This document shows, piece by piece, positions 8,557 to 19,455 of a stretch of 64,000 bases of DNA. The notes under the pieces were generated by a model. The model did not search any database, was not told the DNA's origin, and worked only from the letters and a program-made list of their open reading frames with translations. Position numbers and translations under genes: made by a program. How positions within the stretch are numbered: position 1 is the first letter of the stretch; every line of letters begins with the position of its first letter. Origin of the DNA: Staphylococcus pragensis (GTDB lineage Bacteria; Bacillota; Bacilli; Staphylococcales; Staphylococcaceae); assembly GCF_004785665.1 (NCBI RefSeq), contig NZ_SRPJ01000001.1, forward strand, positions 248,001 to 312,000, given 5' to 3'.

Positions 8557-10014
8557 ATGTCAGATATTATCAATTTAATTAATGACTTTGGTCAAAAAAA
8601 TCCTGACCGTATAGCGATTAGACATAAAGATGATGAATTAACTTATCAACAATTAATTGATGAATCAAGCAAGTTAGCACATTTGCTTCAAGATACACAA
8701 AAACCATTGGTCATTTATGGTCATATGTCATCTTATATGTTAGTAGGGATGATAGGTGCAATTAAAGCTGGTTGTGGTTATGTACCAATTGACACATCTG
8801 TGCCTCAAGAACGTGTACAAATGATTATTGAAAAAGTCCAACCACAATTTATTTTAAATACATCTGAAGAAACATTAGAAAATCATTCAGCGCAAGAGAT
8901 AACTGTTAATGATATTCAACAATCAGAGAATCCAACTATTTTTGATAGTCAAATGTCTCCAAACGATGTGGTTTATACTATCTTTACTTCTGGTTCAACT
9001 GGTGAACCTAAAGGTGTACAAATTGAATATGCTAGTTTAGTAGAGTTTGCAAAATGGATGGTATCATTAAATGAATCAAATGAGCCTCAAGAATGGCTTA
9101 ACCAAGCGCCTTTCTCATTTGATTTATCTGTAATGGCAATTTATCCATGTTTAACTTCTGGTGGAACTTTAAACTTAGTAGATAAAGAAATGATTAATAA
9201 ACCTAAATTATTAAACGAAATGTTGGTTAATACGCCAATTAATGCGTGGGTATCAACACCTTCATTTATGGAAATGTGTTTATTACTTCCAAACTTAAAT
9301 GGAAATGATTATCCAAGTTTAAATCATTTCTTCTTCTGTGGGGAAATCTTACCGCATAGAACTGCTAAAGCATTAGTGGATAGATATCCAGATGCGATTA
9401 TCTATAATACTTATGGTCCTACAGAAGCAACTGTTGCTGTAACTGGTGTGAAGATTACACCTGAAATTCTTGAACAATATAACCCACTACCAGTTGGAGT
9501 AGCTAGACCTAACACATCTTTATCAACTACAGATGAAGGCGAACTTGTTATTAAAGGAAACAGCGTAAGTTTAGGTTATTTGAAAAATAAAGAAAAAACA
9601 GAAGCGGTATTCAATTTTGAAGATGGCATTCGCACATATCATACAGGCGATAAAGCAGTTGAAAAAGATGGTCATTGGTTTATCCAAGGACGTATCGATT
9701 TCCAAATTAAATTAAATGGTTACCGTATGGAACTTGAAGAAATTGAAACACAATTACGTCAATCACAATATGTGAGGGAAACAGTCGTTGTACCAATTTA
9801 TAAAAATGACAAAGTGGTATATTTAGTGGGTGCAGTAGTACCAACTGAAAAAGTGGAAAATGATTTAGAAATGACAAGAACAATTAAATCCGAGCTAAAA
9901 TCTCGCTTACCTGAATATATGATTCCGAGAAAATTTGTTTGGATGGAACAACTTCCATTGACTTCTAATGGGAAACTAGATCGTAAACAAGTTGCAAAGG
10001 ATATTGACGCATGA
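8557..10014 (+). CDS. dltA: D-alanine--D-alanyl carrier protein ligase
   Basis: DltA activates D-alanine with ATP and loads it on the carrier protein DltC in the cytoplasm. The 485-residue sequence has the adenylation-domain motifs [13 protein letters not shown] (141-153), YGPTE (286-290), [18 protein letters not shown] and the C-terminal catalytic Lys in SNGKLDRKQ. Length is normal. AAGGAG precedes ATG 8557. Its stop overlaps the dltB start by 4 bases (ATGA), so translation is coupled. Loss in S. aureus raises sensitivity to cationic peptides. Confidence 0.97.
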   Translation: MSDIINLINDFGQKNPDRIAIRHKDDELTYQQLIDESSKLAHLLQDTQKPLVIYGHMSSYMLVGMIGAIKAGCGYVPIDTSVPQERVQMIIEKVQPQFILNTSEETLENHSAQEITVNDIQQSENPTIFDSQMSPNDVVYTIFTSGSTGEPKGVQIEYASLVEFAKWMVSLNESNEPQEWLNQAPFSFDLSVMAIYPCLTSGGTLNLVDKEMINKPKLLNEMLVNTPINAWVSTPSFMEMCLLLPNLNGNDYPSLNHFFFCGEILPHRTAKALVDRYPDAIIYNTYGPTEATVAVTGVKITPEILEQYNPLPVGVARPNTSLSTTDEGELVIKGNSVSLGYLKNKEKTEAVFNFEDGIRTYHTGDKAVEKDGHWFIQGRIDFQIKLNGYRMELEEIETQLRQSQYVRETVVVPIYKNDKVVYLVGAVVPTEKVENDLEMTRTIKSELKSRLPEYMIPRKFVWMEQLPLTSNGKLDRKQVAKDIDA

Positions 10015-11225
10015 TTCCTTATGGTACGTTTACCTTCTTCTTAATTGCGTTTATTGTACTTTTACCTGTGATTATACTCGGGTTTTTAGGTAAGCGAAGC
10101 TACATCTATAATGGTATTAGTACTGCAATTATGATTGTTATCATTTTTGCTTCAGATAAACATAACTTATTTGGTAATAAATATTTAAGTATTCAATTAC
10201 TCAGTTTTGTTATTTATCTAATTTGGCAAGTGGCATTAATTATGGCTTATTATAAGTCACGCCAAAAGAACAACACATTTAGTAAATTTGTCATAGTAAT
10301 GATTTTATCTATTTTACCGCTTGCGATTGTTAAAGTATTACAAAGTTCATGGTTAGGCGGACATCAAATTCATTTTCATGAGCATAAATTAATTGAATTT
10401 GTAGGATTCTTAGGTATTTCCTACGTTACTTTCAAAAGTATTCAACTTATCATGGAAATTAGAGACGGTTCAATTAAAGAGATTAAAGTAGGGAAATTAA
10501 TTCAATTTATTTCATTCTTCCCAACAGTATCTTCTGGACCAATTGACCGTTATAAACGTTTCGTTAAAGACGATAAAAAAGTGCCAACTGGAGATCAATA
10601 TAGAGAAATGGTATTAAAGGCCATTCATATGATTATGCTTGGTTTCCTATATAAATATATTATTGCGTATTTAATTAACGTATATGCAATTCAACCATTA
10701 ACTATGGACTTACACGGTTTTACACATAAATGGTTATACATGTATGCGTATAGTTTCTATCTATTCTTTGACTTTGCAGGTTACAGTTTATTCGCTGTAG
10801 CTGTGAGTTACTTGTACGGTATTAACACACCACCTAACTTTAAACAACCATTCAAAGCACGTAATATTAAAGACTTCTGGAATAGATGGCATATGTCATT
10901 ATCATTCTGGTTTAGAGACTGTGTATACATGCGTACATTATTCTATATGTCACGTAAGAAATTAATGAAGAACCAATTTGCAATGTCTAATTTTGCATTC
11001 TTCTTAAACTTCTTTATTATGGGTGTGTGGCATGGTTTAGAAGTATTCTATATTGTTTATGGTATCTATCATGGATTGATGTTTATCGGTTATGGATATT
11101 ATGAACGTTGGAGAAAGAAACACCCACCTCGTTGGCAAAATGGTTTCACTACTGCTTTAAGTATTATCATTACATTCCATTTTGTAGCATTTGGATTTTT
11201 AATCTTTTCAGGAAAATTAATATAA
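10011..11225 (+). CDS. dltB: D-alanine transporter/transferase DltB (MBOAT family)
   Basis: This 404-residue protein has about eleven membrane segments and belongs to the membrane-bound O-acyltransferase family. The MBOAT signature [14 protein letters not shown] near residue 340 includes the invariant His; the preceding [21 protein letters not shown] is the cytosolic DltC-binding/active-site region. It takes D-Ala from D-Ala-DltC and passes it across the membrane toward teichoic acid. ATG 10011 overlaps the dltA stop. The 15-base gap to dltC contains AAAGGAG. Confidence 0.97.
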   Translation: MIPYGTFTFFLIAFIVLLPVIILGFLGKRSYIYNGISTAIMIVIIFASDKHNLFGNKYLSIQLLSFVIYLIWQVALIMAYYKSRQKNNTFSKFVIVMILSILPLAIVKVLQSSWLGGHQIHFHEHKLIEFVGFLGISYVTFKSIQLIMEIRDGSIKEIKVGKLIQFISFFPTVSSGPIDRYKRFVKDDKKVPTGDQYREMVLKAIHMIMLGFLYKYIIAYLINVYAIQPLTMDLHGFTHKWLYMYAYSFYLFFDFAGYSLFAVAVSYLYGINTPPNFKQPFKARNIKDFWNRWHMSLSFWFRDCVYMRTLFYMSRKKLMKNQFAMSNFAFFLNFFIMGVWHGLEVFYIVYGIYHGLMFIGYGYYERWRKKHPPRWQNGFTTALSIIITFHFVAFGFLIFSGKLI

Positions 11226-11234
11226 AAGGAGTAA

Positions 11235-12652
<1,418 letters not shown>

Positions 12653-12677
12653 AATGAGTAACTATAAACGTATTAGT

Positions 12678-12722
12678 AAAGACTGTCGACAAAGTTTTTA
12701 ACTTTGTTGGCAGTCTTTCTTT
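12678..12722 (+). terminator. dlt operon terminator
   Basis: AAAGACTGTC/CAACAAAGTT-type arms form a long stem (AAAGACTG at 12678-12685 against CAGTCTTT at 12711-12718, with ACAAAGTT against AACTTTGT inside), followed by CTTTTTAT. The arms AAAGACTGTCGACAAA resemble the ends of the family A repeat. Confidence 0.88.
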
Positions 12723-12749
12723 TTATTGAAATACCATATGTGTAAAGGC

Positions 12750-13082
12750 GTTCTAAGATAGATATTTACTTGCTTAAGTTATTTCGCTTTCTGATGGGAA
12801 AGGCACGTGCCTGTAGTCCTGCAAAGTAGTTCTTAGGTAGATATTCACTTGTTTAAGTTGTTACGCTTTCCGGTGGGAAAGGCTCAAGCCTGTAGTCTTG
12901 AGGCTCTTTCTTTTCCACCAGGAGTCTTCACAACTACACTTCGTAATCTACCTTAGAACTACTTACGTAAGTGTTTGAACACTTACGTTCATCAATCACT
13001 TTAAACCCCTCAGGCGTCACTCAACTACGTTCCATAATCCATTTTAGAATTTCTTACTTAAGTGTTTTAGTACTTATGTTAA
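12750..13082. repeat. Nested inverted-repeat block between dltD and nfu
   Basis: The 567-base gap between dltD and nfu holds no credible gene. It has two similar direct units: 12751-12820 (TTCTAAGATAGATATT ... TGATGGGAAAGGC ... CCTGTAGTC) and 12830-12898 (TTCTTAGGTAGATATT ... CGGTGGGAAAGGC ... CCTGTAGTC). They are followed by two partial units in opposite orientation (about 12910-12959, TTCCACCAGGAGTC to AATCTACCTTAGAAC, and 13006-13050). Small perfect palindromes are embedded: GGCACGTGCC (12802-12811), GGCTCAAGCC (12881-12890) and a 22-base hairpin at 12966-12987 (CGTAAGTGTT/AACACTTACG). The whole can fold into one long hairpin. A 62-codon open frame (12971-13159) lies inside and is rejected. 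Confidence 0.7.
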
Positions 13083-13157
13083 TTAAAACTATTCCTAGCA
13101 CAACCACCTTTGCAGTTTGTCTTTATAATGTCTTTTCATCATTAGTATTTATAAAAT

Positions 13158-13201
13158 AAAAAAGTCATAGGAGGGAGCGTATGCTCTTTCCTATGACTTT
13201 T
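13158..13201. terminator. Hairpin downstream of nfu, bidirectional
   Basis: AAAAGTCATAGG at 13160-13171 pairs with CCTATGACTTTT at 13190-13201, with AGAGC/GCTCT pairing inside. It sits 19 bases past the nfu stop (minus strand) and ends in T runs on both strands. Confidence 0.85.
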
Positions 13202-13219
13202 GTTTATATATGAGGCGTT

Positions 13220-13462
13220 TTAGAAGACTTGTTCTACTTCGATAACGCCTGGAACTTCTTCGTGTAATGCACGTTCAATACCAGCTTTTAATGTGATTGT
13301 TGAGCTTGGACAAGTACCGCAAGCTCCGTGTAATTGTAATTTCACGATGCCGTCTTCAACATCTACTAATGTGCAGTCTCCGCCATCACGTAATAAAAAA
13401 GGACGTAAACGTTCAATAACTTCAGCTACTTGATCAAACATTGTTGCATTCTCAGTAGGCAT
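13220..13462 (-). CDS. NifU C-terminal-like Fe-S scaffold/carrier (Nfu, YutI-like)
   Basis: This 80-residue protein is a single Nfu domain with the cluster-binding CxxC in [18 protein letters not shown] (about residues 48-51). Nfu proteins carry 4Fe-4S clusters from the assembly machinery to target enzymes such as aconitase. The start ATG 13462 has AAAGGAGA upstream. It is divergent from the YuzD gene. The neighbouring genes (YuzD, YutJ-like, YuzB, IscA-like, Ndh) recur together in Bacillus, which points to a shared Fe-S/redox context. In S. aureus an Nfu protein is needed for full Fe-S enzyme activity. Confidence 0.93.
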   Translation of the reverse strand: MPTENATMFDQVAEVIERLRPFLLRDGGDCTLVDVEDGIVKLQLHGACGTCPSSTITLKAGIERALHEEVPGVIEVEQVF

Positions 13463-13565
13463 GAGATATGTCTCCTTTCAAGTAAATTACTTCATAAATT
13501 CATTATTAATTTATTATAATAGATAAAGAAAGAAAAATCTATAAAACAAAACGGGGGATTTAAGT

Positions 13566-13898
13566 ATGACTAAAGTGAGTGTTGTCGTATACGGCGCAGA
13601 TGTTGTCTGTGCAAGTTGTGTAAATGCACCAACTTCTAAAAATACTTACGAGTGGTTGAAACCATTACTAGAACGTAAATATCCAGATATTAATTTTGAA
13701 TATACGTATATTGATTTTCAAAATGAAACGGAAAATCTTAGCGATCATGATCAACAATATATCGAGCAAATTGAAGAAGATGAACTCTTCTATCCATTAA
13801 TTACAATGAACGACGAATATGTCGCAGACGGCTATATTCAAACGAAGCAAATCACAAATTTTGTGGATAAGCATTTTGCAAACAAAGATAATGAATAG
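13566..13898 (+). CDS. YuzD family protein (DUF1462)
   Basis: This 110-residue acidic protein starts VSVVVYGADVVCASCVNAPTSKNTY, with a CxxC (about residues 16-19) after a beta strand, as in thioredoxin-like folds. I recognise it as the YuzD/DUF1462 family. GGGGGATT precedes ATG 13566. It is divergently placed from nfu with about 100 bases between starts, so the two may share a control region. A redox or Fe-S role is suggested by the CxxC and the neighbourhood only; no function is established. Confidence 0.82.
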   Translation: MTKVSVVVYGADVVCASCVNAPTSKNTYEWLKPLLERKYPDINFEYTYIDFQNETENLSDHDQQYIEQIEEDELFYPLITMNDEYVADGYIQTKQITNFVDKHFANKDNE

Positions 13899-13906
13899 TT
13901 AGATAA

Positions 13907-13948
13907 AAAGCGCAATTCTCATTCAATAATGAATGGAAATTGCGCTTT
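13907..13948. terminator. Convergent terminator between yuzD and the NDH-2-like gene
   Basis: AAAGCGCAATT (13907-13917) pairs with AATTGCGCTTT (13938-13948), with an inner ATTCA/TGAAT pairing. T/A runs on both sides suit the convergent genes. Confidence 0.85.
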
Positions 13949-13953
13949 AATAA

Positions 13954-15018
13954 TTATCCGTTATGATATTTATATAACCATAGTACGCCTGATTTAAGGA
14001 TATGTGCTAAACGCCCTGTAACGGTGCGATCCATAATATAGGCGAATCCTTTTTTCTCTCCTAATGAACCTAAGAAACCTTGAACTTTAAGTTCTGGCAT
14101 TTTTTCGGGAAGGGGTTCACTATTCCATTGCTTTTTAAGTACTTCTGCAATTTGGTCGCCTTGAACTTCGGCTAATTGCGCACTCGGTGCATGTGGTAAA
14201 TCTGCGCAATCTCCCACGACATATACATTTCTATATGTAGGAACTTGATGATATTGGTTGATAATCACGCGACCACTTCGATTAATATCAATGGGTAAAT
14301 TTCTTACAATTTCAACTGGTTGAATACCCGCTGTCCAAACAACTAAGTCGACTTCTTCTGGTGTACCACCATTATAAATTTTACCAGGTTCAACTTTATC
14401 AATAAGTGAATTTGGAACTACTTTAACATTATTTTCACGGAACCATTTCGCAATATAATTACTTAACTTTTCAGGGAAATTTCTTAAAATACGTTCGCCA
14501 CGGTCATACAAAATGACTTCTAAATCTTCGCGACTTTCACGTAATTCACTAGCCAATTCAATTCCACTTAAACCAGCACCTACGATACCTACGCTAGCAC
14601 CTTTAGGTAATTCACTAATACTATGGAAAGTTTCACGCGCTTTAGATAATGTTTGAATACTATGTGTGTATTCTTCAGCGCCTGGCACGTTATGATATTT
14701 GTCTTCACAACCTAAGCCAATGACTAACTCATCGTAATCTACTTTAGTGTTTCCAACTGAAACAATTTGAGATTCTAAATCGATATCATTAATTTCCCCG
14801 TAAATTGTATTGATTCGATCAGAGTCTGGAAAGTTCATACGTACATCATTATCAGATTTTGTTCCTGCCGCTAAAGCGTAAAACTCTGGTTTTAATCCAT
14901 GAAATGGCATGCGATCGATAAGTGTTAATGTGTAATCTTGAGGAAGCGCATCAGGAAGAATACGTGACATAATACGCATATTACCATAGCCGCCACCAAG
15001 CAATACTAAATTTTTCAT
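13954..15018 (-). CDS. NAD(P)/FAD-dependent oxidoreductase, NDH-2-like (YutJ-like)
   Basis: This 354-residue flavoprotein has an N-terminal FAD-binding GGGYGNMRI (residues 8-16), a second dinucleotide site GIVGAGLSGIELASEL (about 144-159) and the FAD-contacting VVGDCADLPHAPSAQLAEVQG near 270. It resembles type II NADH dehydrogenases but is about 50 residues shorter than the Ndh encoded at 16499-17707. AAGGGG precedes ATG 15018. It may be a membrane-associated NAD(P)H:quinone oxidoreductase; staphylococci usually carry two NDH-2-like genes. Its electron acceptor is not known from sequence. Confidence 0.85.
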   Translation of the reverse strand: MKNLVLLGGGYGNMRIMSRILPDALPQDYTLTLIDRMPFHGLKPEFYALAAGTKSDNDVRMNFPDSDRINTIYGEINDIDLESQIVSVGNTKVDYDELVIGLGCEDKYHNVPGAEEYTHSIQTLSKARETFHSISELPKGASVGIVGAGLSGIELASELRESREDLEVILYDRGERILRNFPEKLSNYIAKWFRENNVKVVPNSLIDKVEPGKIYNGGTPEEVDLVVWTAGIQPVEIVRNLPIDINRSGRVIINQYHQVPTYRNVYVVGDCADLPHAPSAQLAEVQGDQIAEVLKKQWNSEPLPEKMPELKVQGFLGSLGEKKGFAYIMDRTVTGRLAHILKSGVLWLYKYHNG

Positions 15019-15351
15019 ATGCTATACCCCTTTTTATATTTTTATTTCCGTAAAATATTAGATAATTAATAGATTAATTTACCTCTGAATGTGTTGAATA
15101 AATAGAAAATATGGTAAATTACGCCATCGTTATTTTATTGCCCCTTACAATAAAATACACGATTTATGTATAATTTTATTATATATGTTTTTCAAAATGA
15201 CTACAATCAAATGTATGATACAAACAATTAGCTAGCAATTTCGATTATTATGATGAAATAATTAAATTGTAAGTTTATTGAGCTAGGGCAATGCAAGGCC
15301 TTAATTGATTTGTTATAATAGTGTAATTAAAAATGAAGAAGAAGGTGAAGT
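15019..15351. promoter_or_regulatory. Divergent control region with an extended -10 promoter for yuzB
   Basis: This 333-base gap lies between the divergent NDH-2-like gene and yuzB. An extended -10 element, TGTTATAAT at 15311-15319, lies 33 bases upstream of yuzB and needs no strong -35 box. The rest is AT-rich. I see no gene in it; a long minus-strand frame over 15275-15532 is a shadow of yuzB. Confidence 0.5.
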
Positions 15352-15597
15352 ATGTTTCCATTAGTCGAGTTCTGTATTTCGAATATGGCCAAAGGCGGAG
15401 ACTACGTTTACGATAAATTAGAAAACGACCCAGATGTAGATGTATTAGAATATGGATGTTTAAACAACTGTGGCGTTTGTTCATGCGGGTTGTATGCATT
15501 AGTCGATGGTGATACTGTTGAAGGTGATACACCGGAGGATTTATTAAATAATATTTATAAACACATTGAAGACAATGATTTTACAAACTTATTATAG
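15352..15597 (+). CDS. YuzB family protein (DUF1450)
   Basis: This 81-residue acidic protein carries a cysteine cluster [11 protein letters not shown] (about residues 41-51), plus Cys8 in [12 protein letters not shown]. This arrangement matches the YuzB/DUF1450 family and looks like a ferredoxin-type thioredoxin fold that could bind a metal or Fe-S cluster. GAAGGTGA precedes ATG 15352. The stop is 12 bases before the IscA-like gene, with AGGAGG between, so the two are probably co-transcribed. Function is unknown; the cysteine set and context suggest Fe-S or redox chemistry. Confidence 0.85.
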   Translation: MFPLVEFCISNMAKGGDYVYDKLENDPDVDVLEYGCLNNCGVCSCGLYALVDGDTVEGDTPEDLLNNIYKHIEDNDFTNLL

Positions 15598-15609
15598 GAG
15601 GAATTGATT

Positions 15610-15969
15610 ATGCCAACGGTAACACTAACAGAATCTGCTGCTTATGAAGTTAAAGATATGTTGAAAAGTAATAATATGGAAGATGGCTATTTAAAAATTA
15701 AAGTCAACGGTGGAGGATGCACTGGTTTAACATATGGTATGTCTGCTGAAGAACAACCTGGAGAAAATGACGAAGTATTAGAATTCTACGGTTTAAAAGT
15801 TTTAGTAGATAAGTATGATGCGCCTGTATTAAATGGTACGACAATTGATTTCAAACAATCACTAATGGGTGGTGGTTTCCAAATTGATAATCCAAACGCC
15901 ATTGCTTCATGTGGTTGTGGTAGTTCATTTAGAACAGCGAAAGTTGCTGGAAATCCTGAAAATTGCTAA
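15610..15969 (+). CDS. HesB/IscA family Fe-S cluster assembly protein (YutM-like)
   Basis: From ATG 15610 this is a 119-residue A-type carrier. The family's three ligand cysteines are visible: one in GGGCTGLTY (about residue 38) and two in CGCGSSF near residue 101. A frame opening at TTG 15604 is too close to the AGGAGG (15596-15601) to be the start; ATG 15610 is spaced 8 bases. A-type carriers receive clusters from scaffold proteins and hand them to targets. It follows yuzB in an apparent two-gene operon. Confidence 0.92.
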   Translation: MPTVTLTESAAYEVKDMLKSNNMEDGYLKIKVNGGGCTGLTYGMSAEEQPGENDEVLEFYGLKVLVDKYDAPVLNGTTIDFKQSLMGGGFQIDNPNAIASCGCGSSFRTAKVAGNPENC

Positions 15970-15971
15970 TT

Positions 15972-16093
15972 AAGACTATAGACAAACCCTTTCACTCTTC
16001 GTCAACTTATGTGTAACTTACTTATTTACGCGTAGTAAAATCCTTTCGTTACCCATTTGATTACCTTGATTGATAAGGGTTTTCTTTCAGTCT
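15972..16093 (+). repeat. ~120-bp intergenic repeat, family A, copy 3
   Basis: It begins AAGACTATAGACAAACCCTT directly after the IscA-like stop, contains CTTCGTCAACTTAT and TTTACGCGTAGTAAAA, and ends GATAAGGGTTTTCTTTCAGTCT. The order of words is the same as in copy 1 (339-452) and as in the reverse complement of copy 2 (3722-3845). The ends AGACTATA and TTCAGTCT keep a mutated terminal inverted repeat. It may have been co-opted as the terminator of the yuzB operon. Confidence 0.72.
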
Positions 16094-16498
16094 GCATACT
16101 TTAAACAATAATATAGTTGCTAATTGATTATTTGAAAAATGAAGATAAATTTTCTCAAAGAGTTCTAAAATTATAATAAAAAAATTTATATGTAATTATT
16201 TAAAGTATAGTCCTGTTGTCGCTTGAAAATGTAATGTAAAAACTATAAAATTAAATATGGATTGAACTTTGTCTTTTTTGTGAATGAAAGTTCATAAAAA
16301 ATATATTGGAAGATAAAAGTGTTGATTAGGACTATAAATGGGGATGAACAATTAGGTTAAGTGCAAAGTTTTTAATGAATTAGCAGACTGATAAATGATG
16401 TTAAATGATTCATGAGAGGTCTGAACTTTGTTATGTTCTGAAATTTGTAGCCTTTATCTACATTTAAGAAAATACTAATGAAAGCTTAGGTGAATGAA
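16094..16498 (+). other. Long gene-free region upstream of ndh
   Basis: These 405 bases are AT-rich with no credible open frame. TGAACTTT at 16263-16270 pairs with AAAGTTCA at 16287-16294, a possible hairpin or dyad. TGAACTTTGT at 16263 recurs as CTGAACTTTG at 16421-16430. I cannot point to a convincing -35/-10 pair, and no clean Rex box (TTGTGAA-N4-TTCACAA) is present; TTGTGAA near 16277 has a partner offset by two bases. Confidence 0.4.
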
Positions 16499-17707
16499 AT
16501 GGCTCAAGATCGTAAAAAAGTACTTGTTTTAGGTGCTGGTTACGCAGGTTTACAAACAGTAACTAAATTACAAAAAGAACTTTCTGCTGATGAAGCGGAT
16601 ATCACTTTAATCAACAAAAACAAATATCACTATGAAGCTACTTGGTTACATGAAGCTTCAGCTGGTACATTAAATTATGAAGATTTAATCTACCCAATCG
16701 AAAGTGTTATTAAAGAAGATAAAGTTAAATTTATCAACGCTGAAGTAACTAAAATCGACCGTAATGCTAAAAAAGTAGAAACTAACCACGGTATCTACGA
16801 TTACGATATTTTAGTAGTAGCTTTAGGTTTCGAAAGTGAAACATTTGGTATCGACGGTATGAAAGACCACGCATTCCAAATTGAAAACATCGAAACAGCT
16901 CGTAGATTATCTCGTCACATTGAAGATAAATTTGCAAACTATGCTGCTTCAAAAGAAAAAGACGATAAAGATTTAGCTATCTTAGTTGGTGGTGCTGGTT
17001 TCACAGGTATCGAATTCTTAGGTGAGTTAACTGATAGAATTCCAGAATTATGTAACAAATATGGCGTAGATCAAAACAAAGTAAGAATTACTTGCGTTGA
17101 AGCTGCTCCAAAAATGTTACCAATGTTCTCTGATGAATTAGTAAACTACGCTGTAAACTACTTAGAAGATCGTGGCGTTGAATTCAAAATCGCTACTCCA
17201 ATCGTTGCTTGTAACGAAAAAGGTTTCGTAGTTAAAGTTAACGACCAAGAACAACAATTAGAAGCTGGTACTGCTGTATGGGCTGCTGGTGTTCGTGGTA
17301 GCAAATTAATGGAAGAATCATTCGAAGGCGTTAAACGTGGCCGTATCATTAATAAACAAGATTTAACAATCGAAGGTCATGACGATATCTTCGTAATTGG
17401 TGATTGTTCTGCATTCATCCCAGCTGGTGAAGAACGTCCATTACCAACTACAGCTCAAATCGCTATGCAACAAGGTGAACACGTTGCTAAAAATATTAAA
17501 AATATCTTAAACGGTCAAGCTACAACTGACTTTGAATATGTAGACCGCGGTACTGTATGTTCATTAGGTGCTCATGACGGTGTAGGTATTGTTTACGGCA
17601 GAGACATTGCTGGTAAAAAAGCTGCATTCATGAAAAAAGTTATTGATACTCGTGCAATATTCAAAATCGGTGGCGTAGGCTTAGCATTCAAAAAAGGTAA
17701 ATTCTAA
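16499..17707 (+). CDS. ndh: Type II NADH:quinone oxidoreductase
   Basis: NDH-2 oxidises NADH and reduces menaquinone at the inner membrane face without pumping protons; it is the main entry of NADH electrons in staphylococci, which lack complex I. The 402-residue protein (ATG 16499, AGGTG upstream) has the FAD motif [11 protein letters not shown], the NADH motif [16 protein letters not shown] and the FAD/quinone-site segments [10 protein letters not shown] and [13 protein letters not shown]. The C-terminal amphipathic part is complete. The frame extends back to GTG 16490, but spacing favours ATG 16499. A terminator follows. Confidence 0.95.
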   Translation: MAQDRKKVLVLGAGYAGLQTVTKLQKELSADEADITLINKNKYHYEATWLHEASAGTLNYEDLIYPIESVIKEDKVKFINAEVTKIDRNAKKVETNHGIYDYDILVVALGFESETFGIDGMKDHAFQIENIETARRLSRHIEDKFANYAASKEKDDKDLAILVGGAGFTGIEFLGELTDRIPELCNKYGVDQNKVRITCVEAAPKMLPMFSDELVNYAVNYLEDRGVEFKIATPIVACNEKGFVVKVNDQEQQLEAGTAVWAAGVRGSKLMEESFEGVKRGRIINKQDLTIEGHDDIFVIGDCSAFIPAGEERPLPTTAQIAMQQGEHVAKNIKNILNGQATTDFEYVDRGTVCSLGAHDGVGIVYGRDIAGKKAAFMKKVIDTRAIFKIGGVGLAFKKGKF

Positions 17708-17732
17708 GTTGTCATTTTAAAAGTATAATATT

Positions 17733-17767
17733 AAGCCTCTTGCTACTCAGCAAGAGGCTTTTTTTGA
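17733..17767 (+). terminator. ndh terminator
   Basis: AAGCCTCTTGCT (17733-17744) pairs with AGCAAGAGGCTT (17749-17760) with a short loop, followed by seven or more T. Confidence 0.93.
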
Positions 17768-17790
17768 AATTAAAGAGGAGTGAGTAGTAA

Positions 17791-19266
17791 ATGGTCAATT
17801 TCACTAATAACAACAGCAGTTCAACTCAGGAAGAAGTTCTCATCTTAGGTTTACCGGACCATATTAACCAATTAGGTACTATCAACTATAATAATGAAGA
17901 TTTAACACAACGTATTGATACATATCGTCATCATCATATTATTGGCAGTACTTTAGGTAAAATATCTTCAACGCTCTTATCACTTGAAAATGACTCTAAA
18001 CGCTTAATAACGGTAGGTTTAGGTAATTTAAAATCACTAAATTATGCAGAATTATTGAAAGCGTTCGGTCATTTGTTTCAATTTTTAAAAGAAGAAGGCA
18101 TTACAAGTGCAGATGTACTCTTTGAGACGTTCATCTCTAAACAAGTGAATCAAGAAAAAGTAGCGGAAGTCTTTGGATTACAAAGTGAACAAGCGATTTA
18201 TGTGTTTGATCATTATAAATCGAATAAGACTGCACCTTATCAATTAGATTTAAATATCATTTCAGAAAATGAACATTTAGTCTCAGAAATTGAAAAAGGT
18301 GTAATAGTAGGTCAATCTATTAATCTAGCTCGTGACTTCAGTAATATGCCTCCTAATATTTTAACACCGGCCTATTTTGCTGAACAAATTGAACGTCATT
18401 TCGCAAAAACTAAAGTTGAAGTAGATATCAAAGATGGTGACACACTATTAGCAGAAGGCTTTGGATTAATTCATGCAGTGGGAAAAGGCTCTGAGAACCA
18501 GCCAAGAGTGATTACCTTAACTTATAACGGAGCTCAAAATGACATGCCTCCTATAGCACTCGTCGGCAAAGGTATTACTTATGATTCAGGTGGTTACAGT
18601 ATTAAATCTAAAATAGGCATGCAAACGATGAAATTTGATATGTGTGGCGCAGCGAATGTGGTAGGGATGATTGAGGCAGCATCACGACTTGAGCTTCCAA
18701 TTAATATCGTTGGTGTGATTGCATCTGCTGAGAATATGATTAATCATAACGCAATGAAACCAGATGATGTGTTCACAGCGCTTAATGGAGAAACAGTGGA
18801 AATGTTAAATAGCGATGCGGAAGGCCGATTAGTCTTAGGAGATGCGGTCTTTTATGCCAACCAATTCAAACCAAGCCTCATTTTAGATTTTGCGACATTA
18901 ACAGGTGCAGCAGTGGCTGCATTAGGCGAAGATAAAGCAGCCTTATTTAGTTCAAACGCGGATAATGCTATTCAGGAAATATTGACGAGTGCTAAAGCAG
19001 TAGATGAGTTTGCTTTTGAGTTACCAATCACGAGCACTGAACAGCGCTTAATTCGTAATTCAGACGTGGCAGATTTAGTTAACCATACTAATGGCCAAGG
19101 AAAAGCATTGTTTGCTGCAACCTTTGTAACGCACTTTAGTGGAGAAACACCACACATACATTTTGATATTGCAGGACCAGCTACCACAAACGTAAAGAGT
19201 TATAGAGGGCCAAAAGGACCTACTGGTAGTATGATAACTACAGTAGTCAATTGGTTACGCCAATAA
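17791..19266 (+). CDS. pepA: Leucyl aminopeptidase (M17 family)
   Basis: This 491-residue cytosolic metallo-aminopeptidase removes N-terminal residues from peptides. The C-terminal catalytic domain has the M17 metal-site segments [14 protein letters not shown] (about 261-274) and the signature [13 protein letters not shown] (about 342-354). The N-terminal domain is divergent, as is usual. RBS AGAGGAG precedes ATG 17791. It lies between the ndh terminator and its own terminator and appears monocistronic. In Bacillus the yuiE homologue has the same neighbour (yuiF). Confidence 0.92.
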   Translation: MVNFTNNNSSSTQEEVLILGLPDHINQLGTINYNNEDLTQRIDTYRHHHIIGSTLGKISSTLLSLENDSKRLITVGLGNLKSLNYAELLKAFGHLFQFLKEEGITSADVLFETFISKQVNQEKVAEVFGLQSEQAIYVFDHYKSNKTAPYQLDLNIISENEHLVSEIEKGVIVGQSINLARDFSNMPPNILTPAYFAEQIERHFAKTKVEVDIKDGDTLLAEGFGLIHAVGKGSENQPRVITLTYNGAQNDMPPIALVGKGITYDSGGYSIKSKIGMQTMKFDMCGAANVVGMIEAASRLELPINIVGVIASAENMINHNAMKPDDVFTALNGETVEMLNSDAEGRLVLGDAVFYANQFKPSLILDFATLTGAAVAALGEDKAALFSSNADNAIQEILTSAKAVDEFAFELPITSTEQRLIRNSDVADLVNHTNGQGKALFAATFVTHFSGETPHIHFDIAGPATTNVKSYRGPKGPTGSMITTVVNWLRQ

Positions 19267-19303
19267 AGTCAGTTTGATTAATGGTAGGCTCACTTTACAT
19301 GAT

Positions 19304-19345
19304 AGAACCAAAGCTAATGTTAAATAGCTTTGGTTCTTTATTTTT
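19304..19345 (+). terminator. pepA terminator
   Basis: AGAACCAAAGCTA (19304-19316) pairs with TAGCTTTGGTTCT (19325-19337), followed by a T-rich tract. Confidence 0.92.
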
Positions 19346-19455
19346 CACATGAAAAGTTTTCAAACGCACATATTGACAATAATGAGACGACTTGGTATGA
19401 TAGTTCACATAATCAATCGCTTTAGTTCGGTAGAGTGTTAAAGGATGTGGAAACT

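Noticed and set aside
12971..13159. 62-codon open frame in the nested repeat block
   Set aside because: It runs through palindromic repeat DNA without a ribosome-binding site and changes with repeat phase.
15275..15532. 85-codon minus-strand frame opposite yuzB
   Set aside because: It is a shadow of the cysteine-rich yuzB frame, which has a good start site and a conserved protein.
16270..16296. Possible Rex operator upstream of ndh
   Set aside because: TTGTGAA is followed by TTCATAA, but the half-site spacing is 6 instead of 4 bases and the second half is mismatched.
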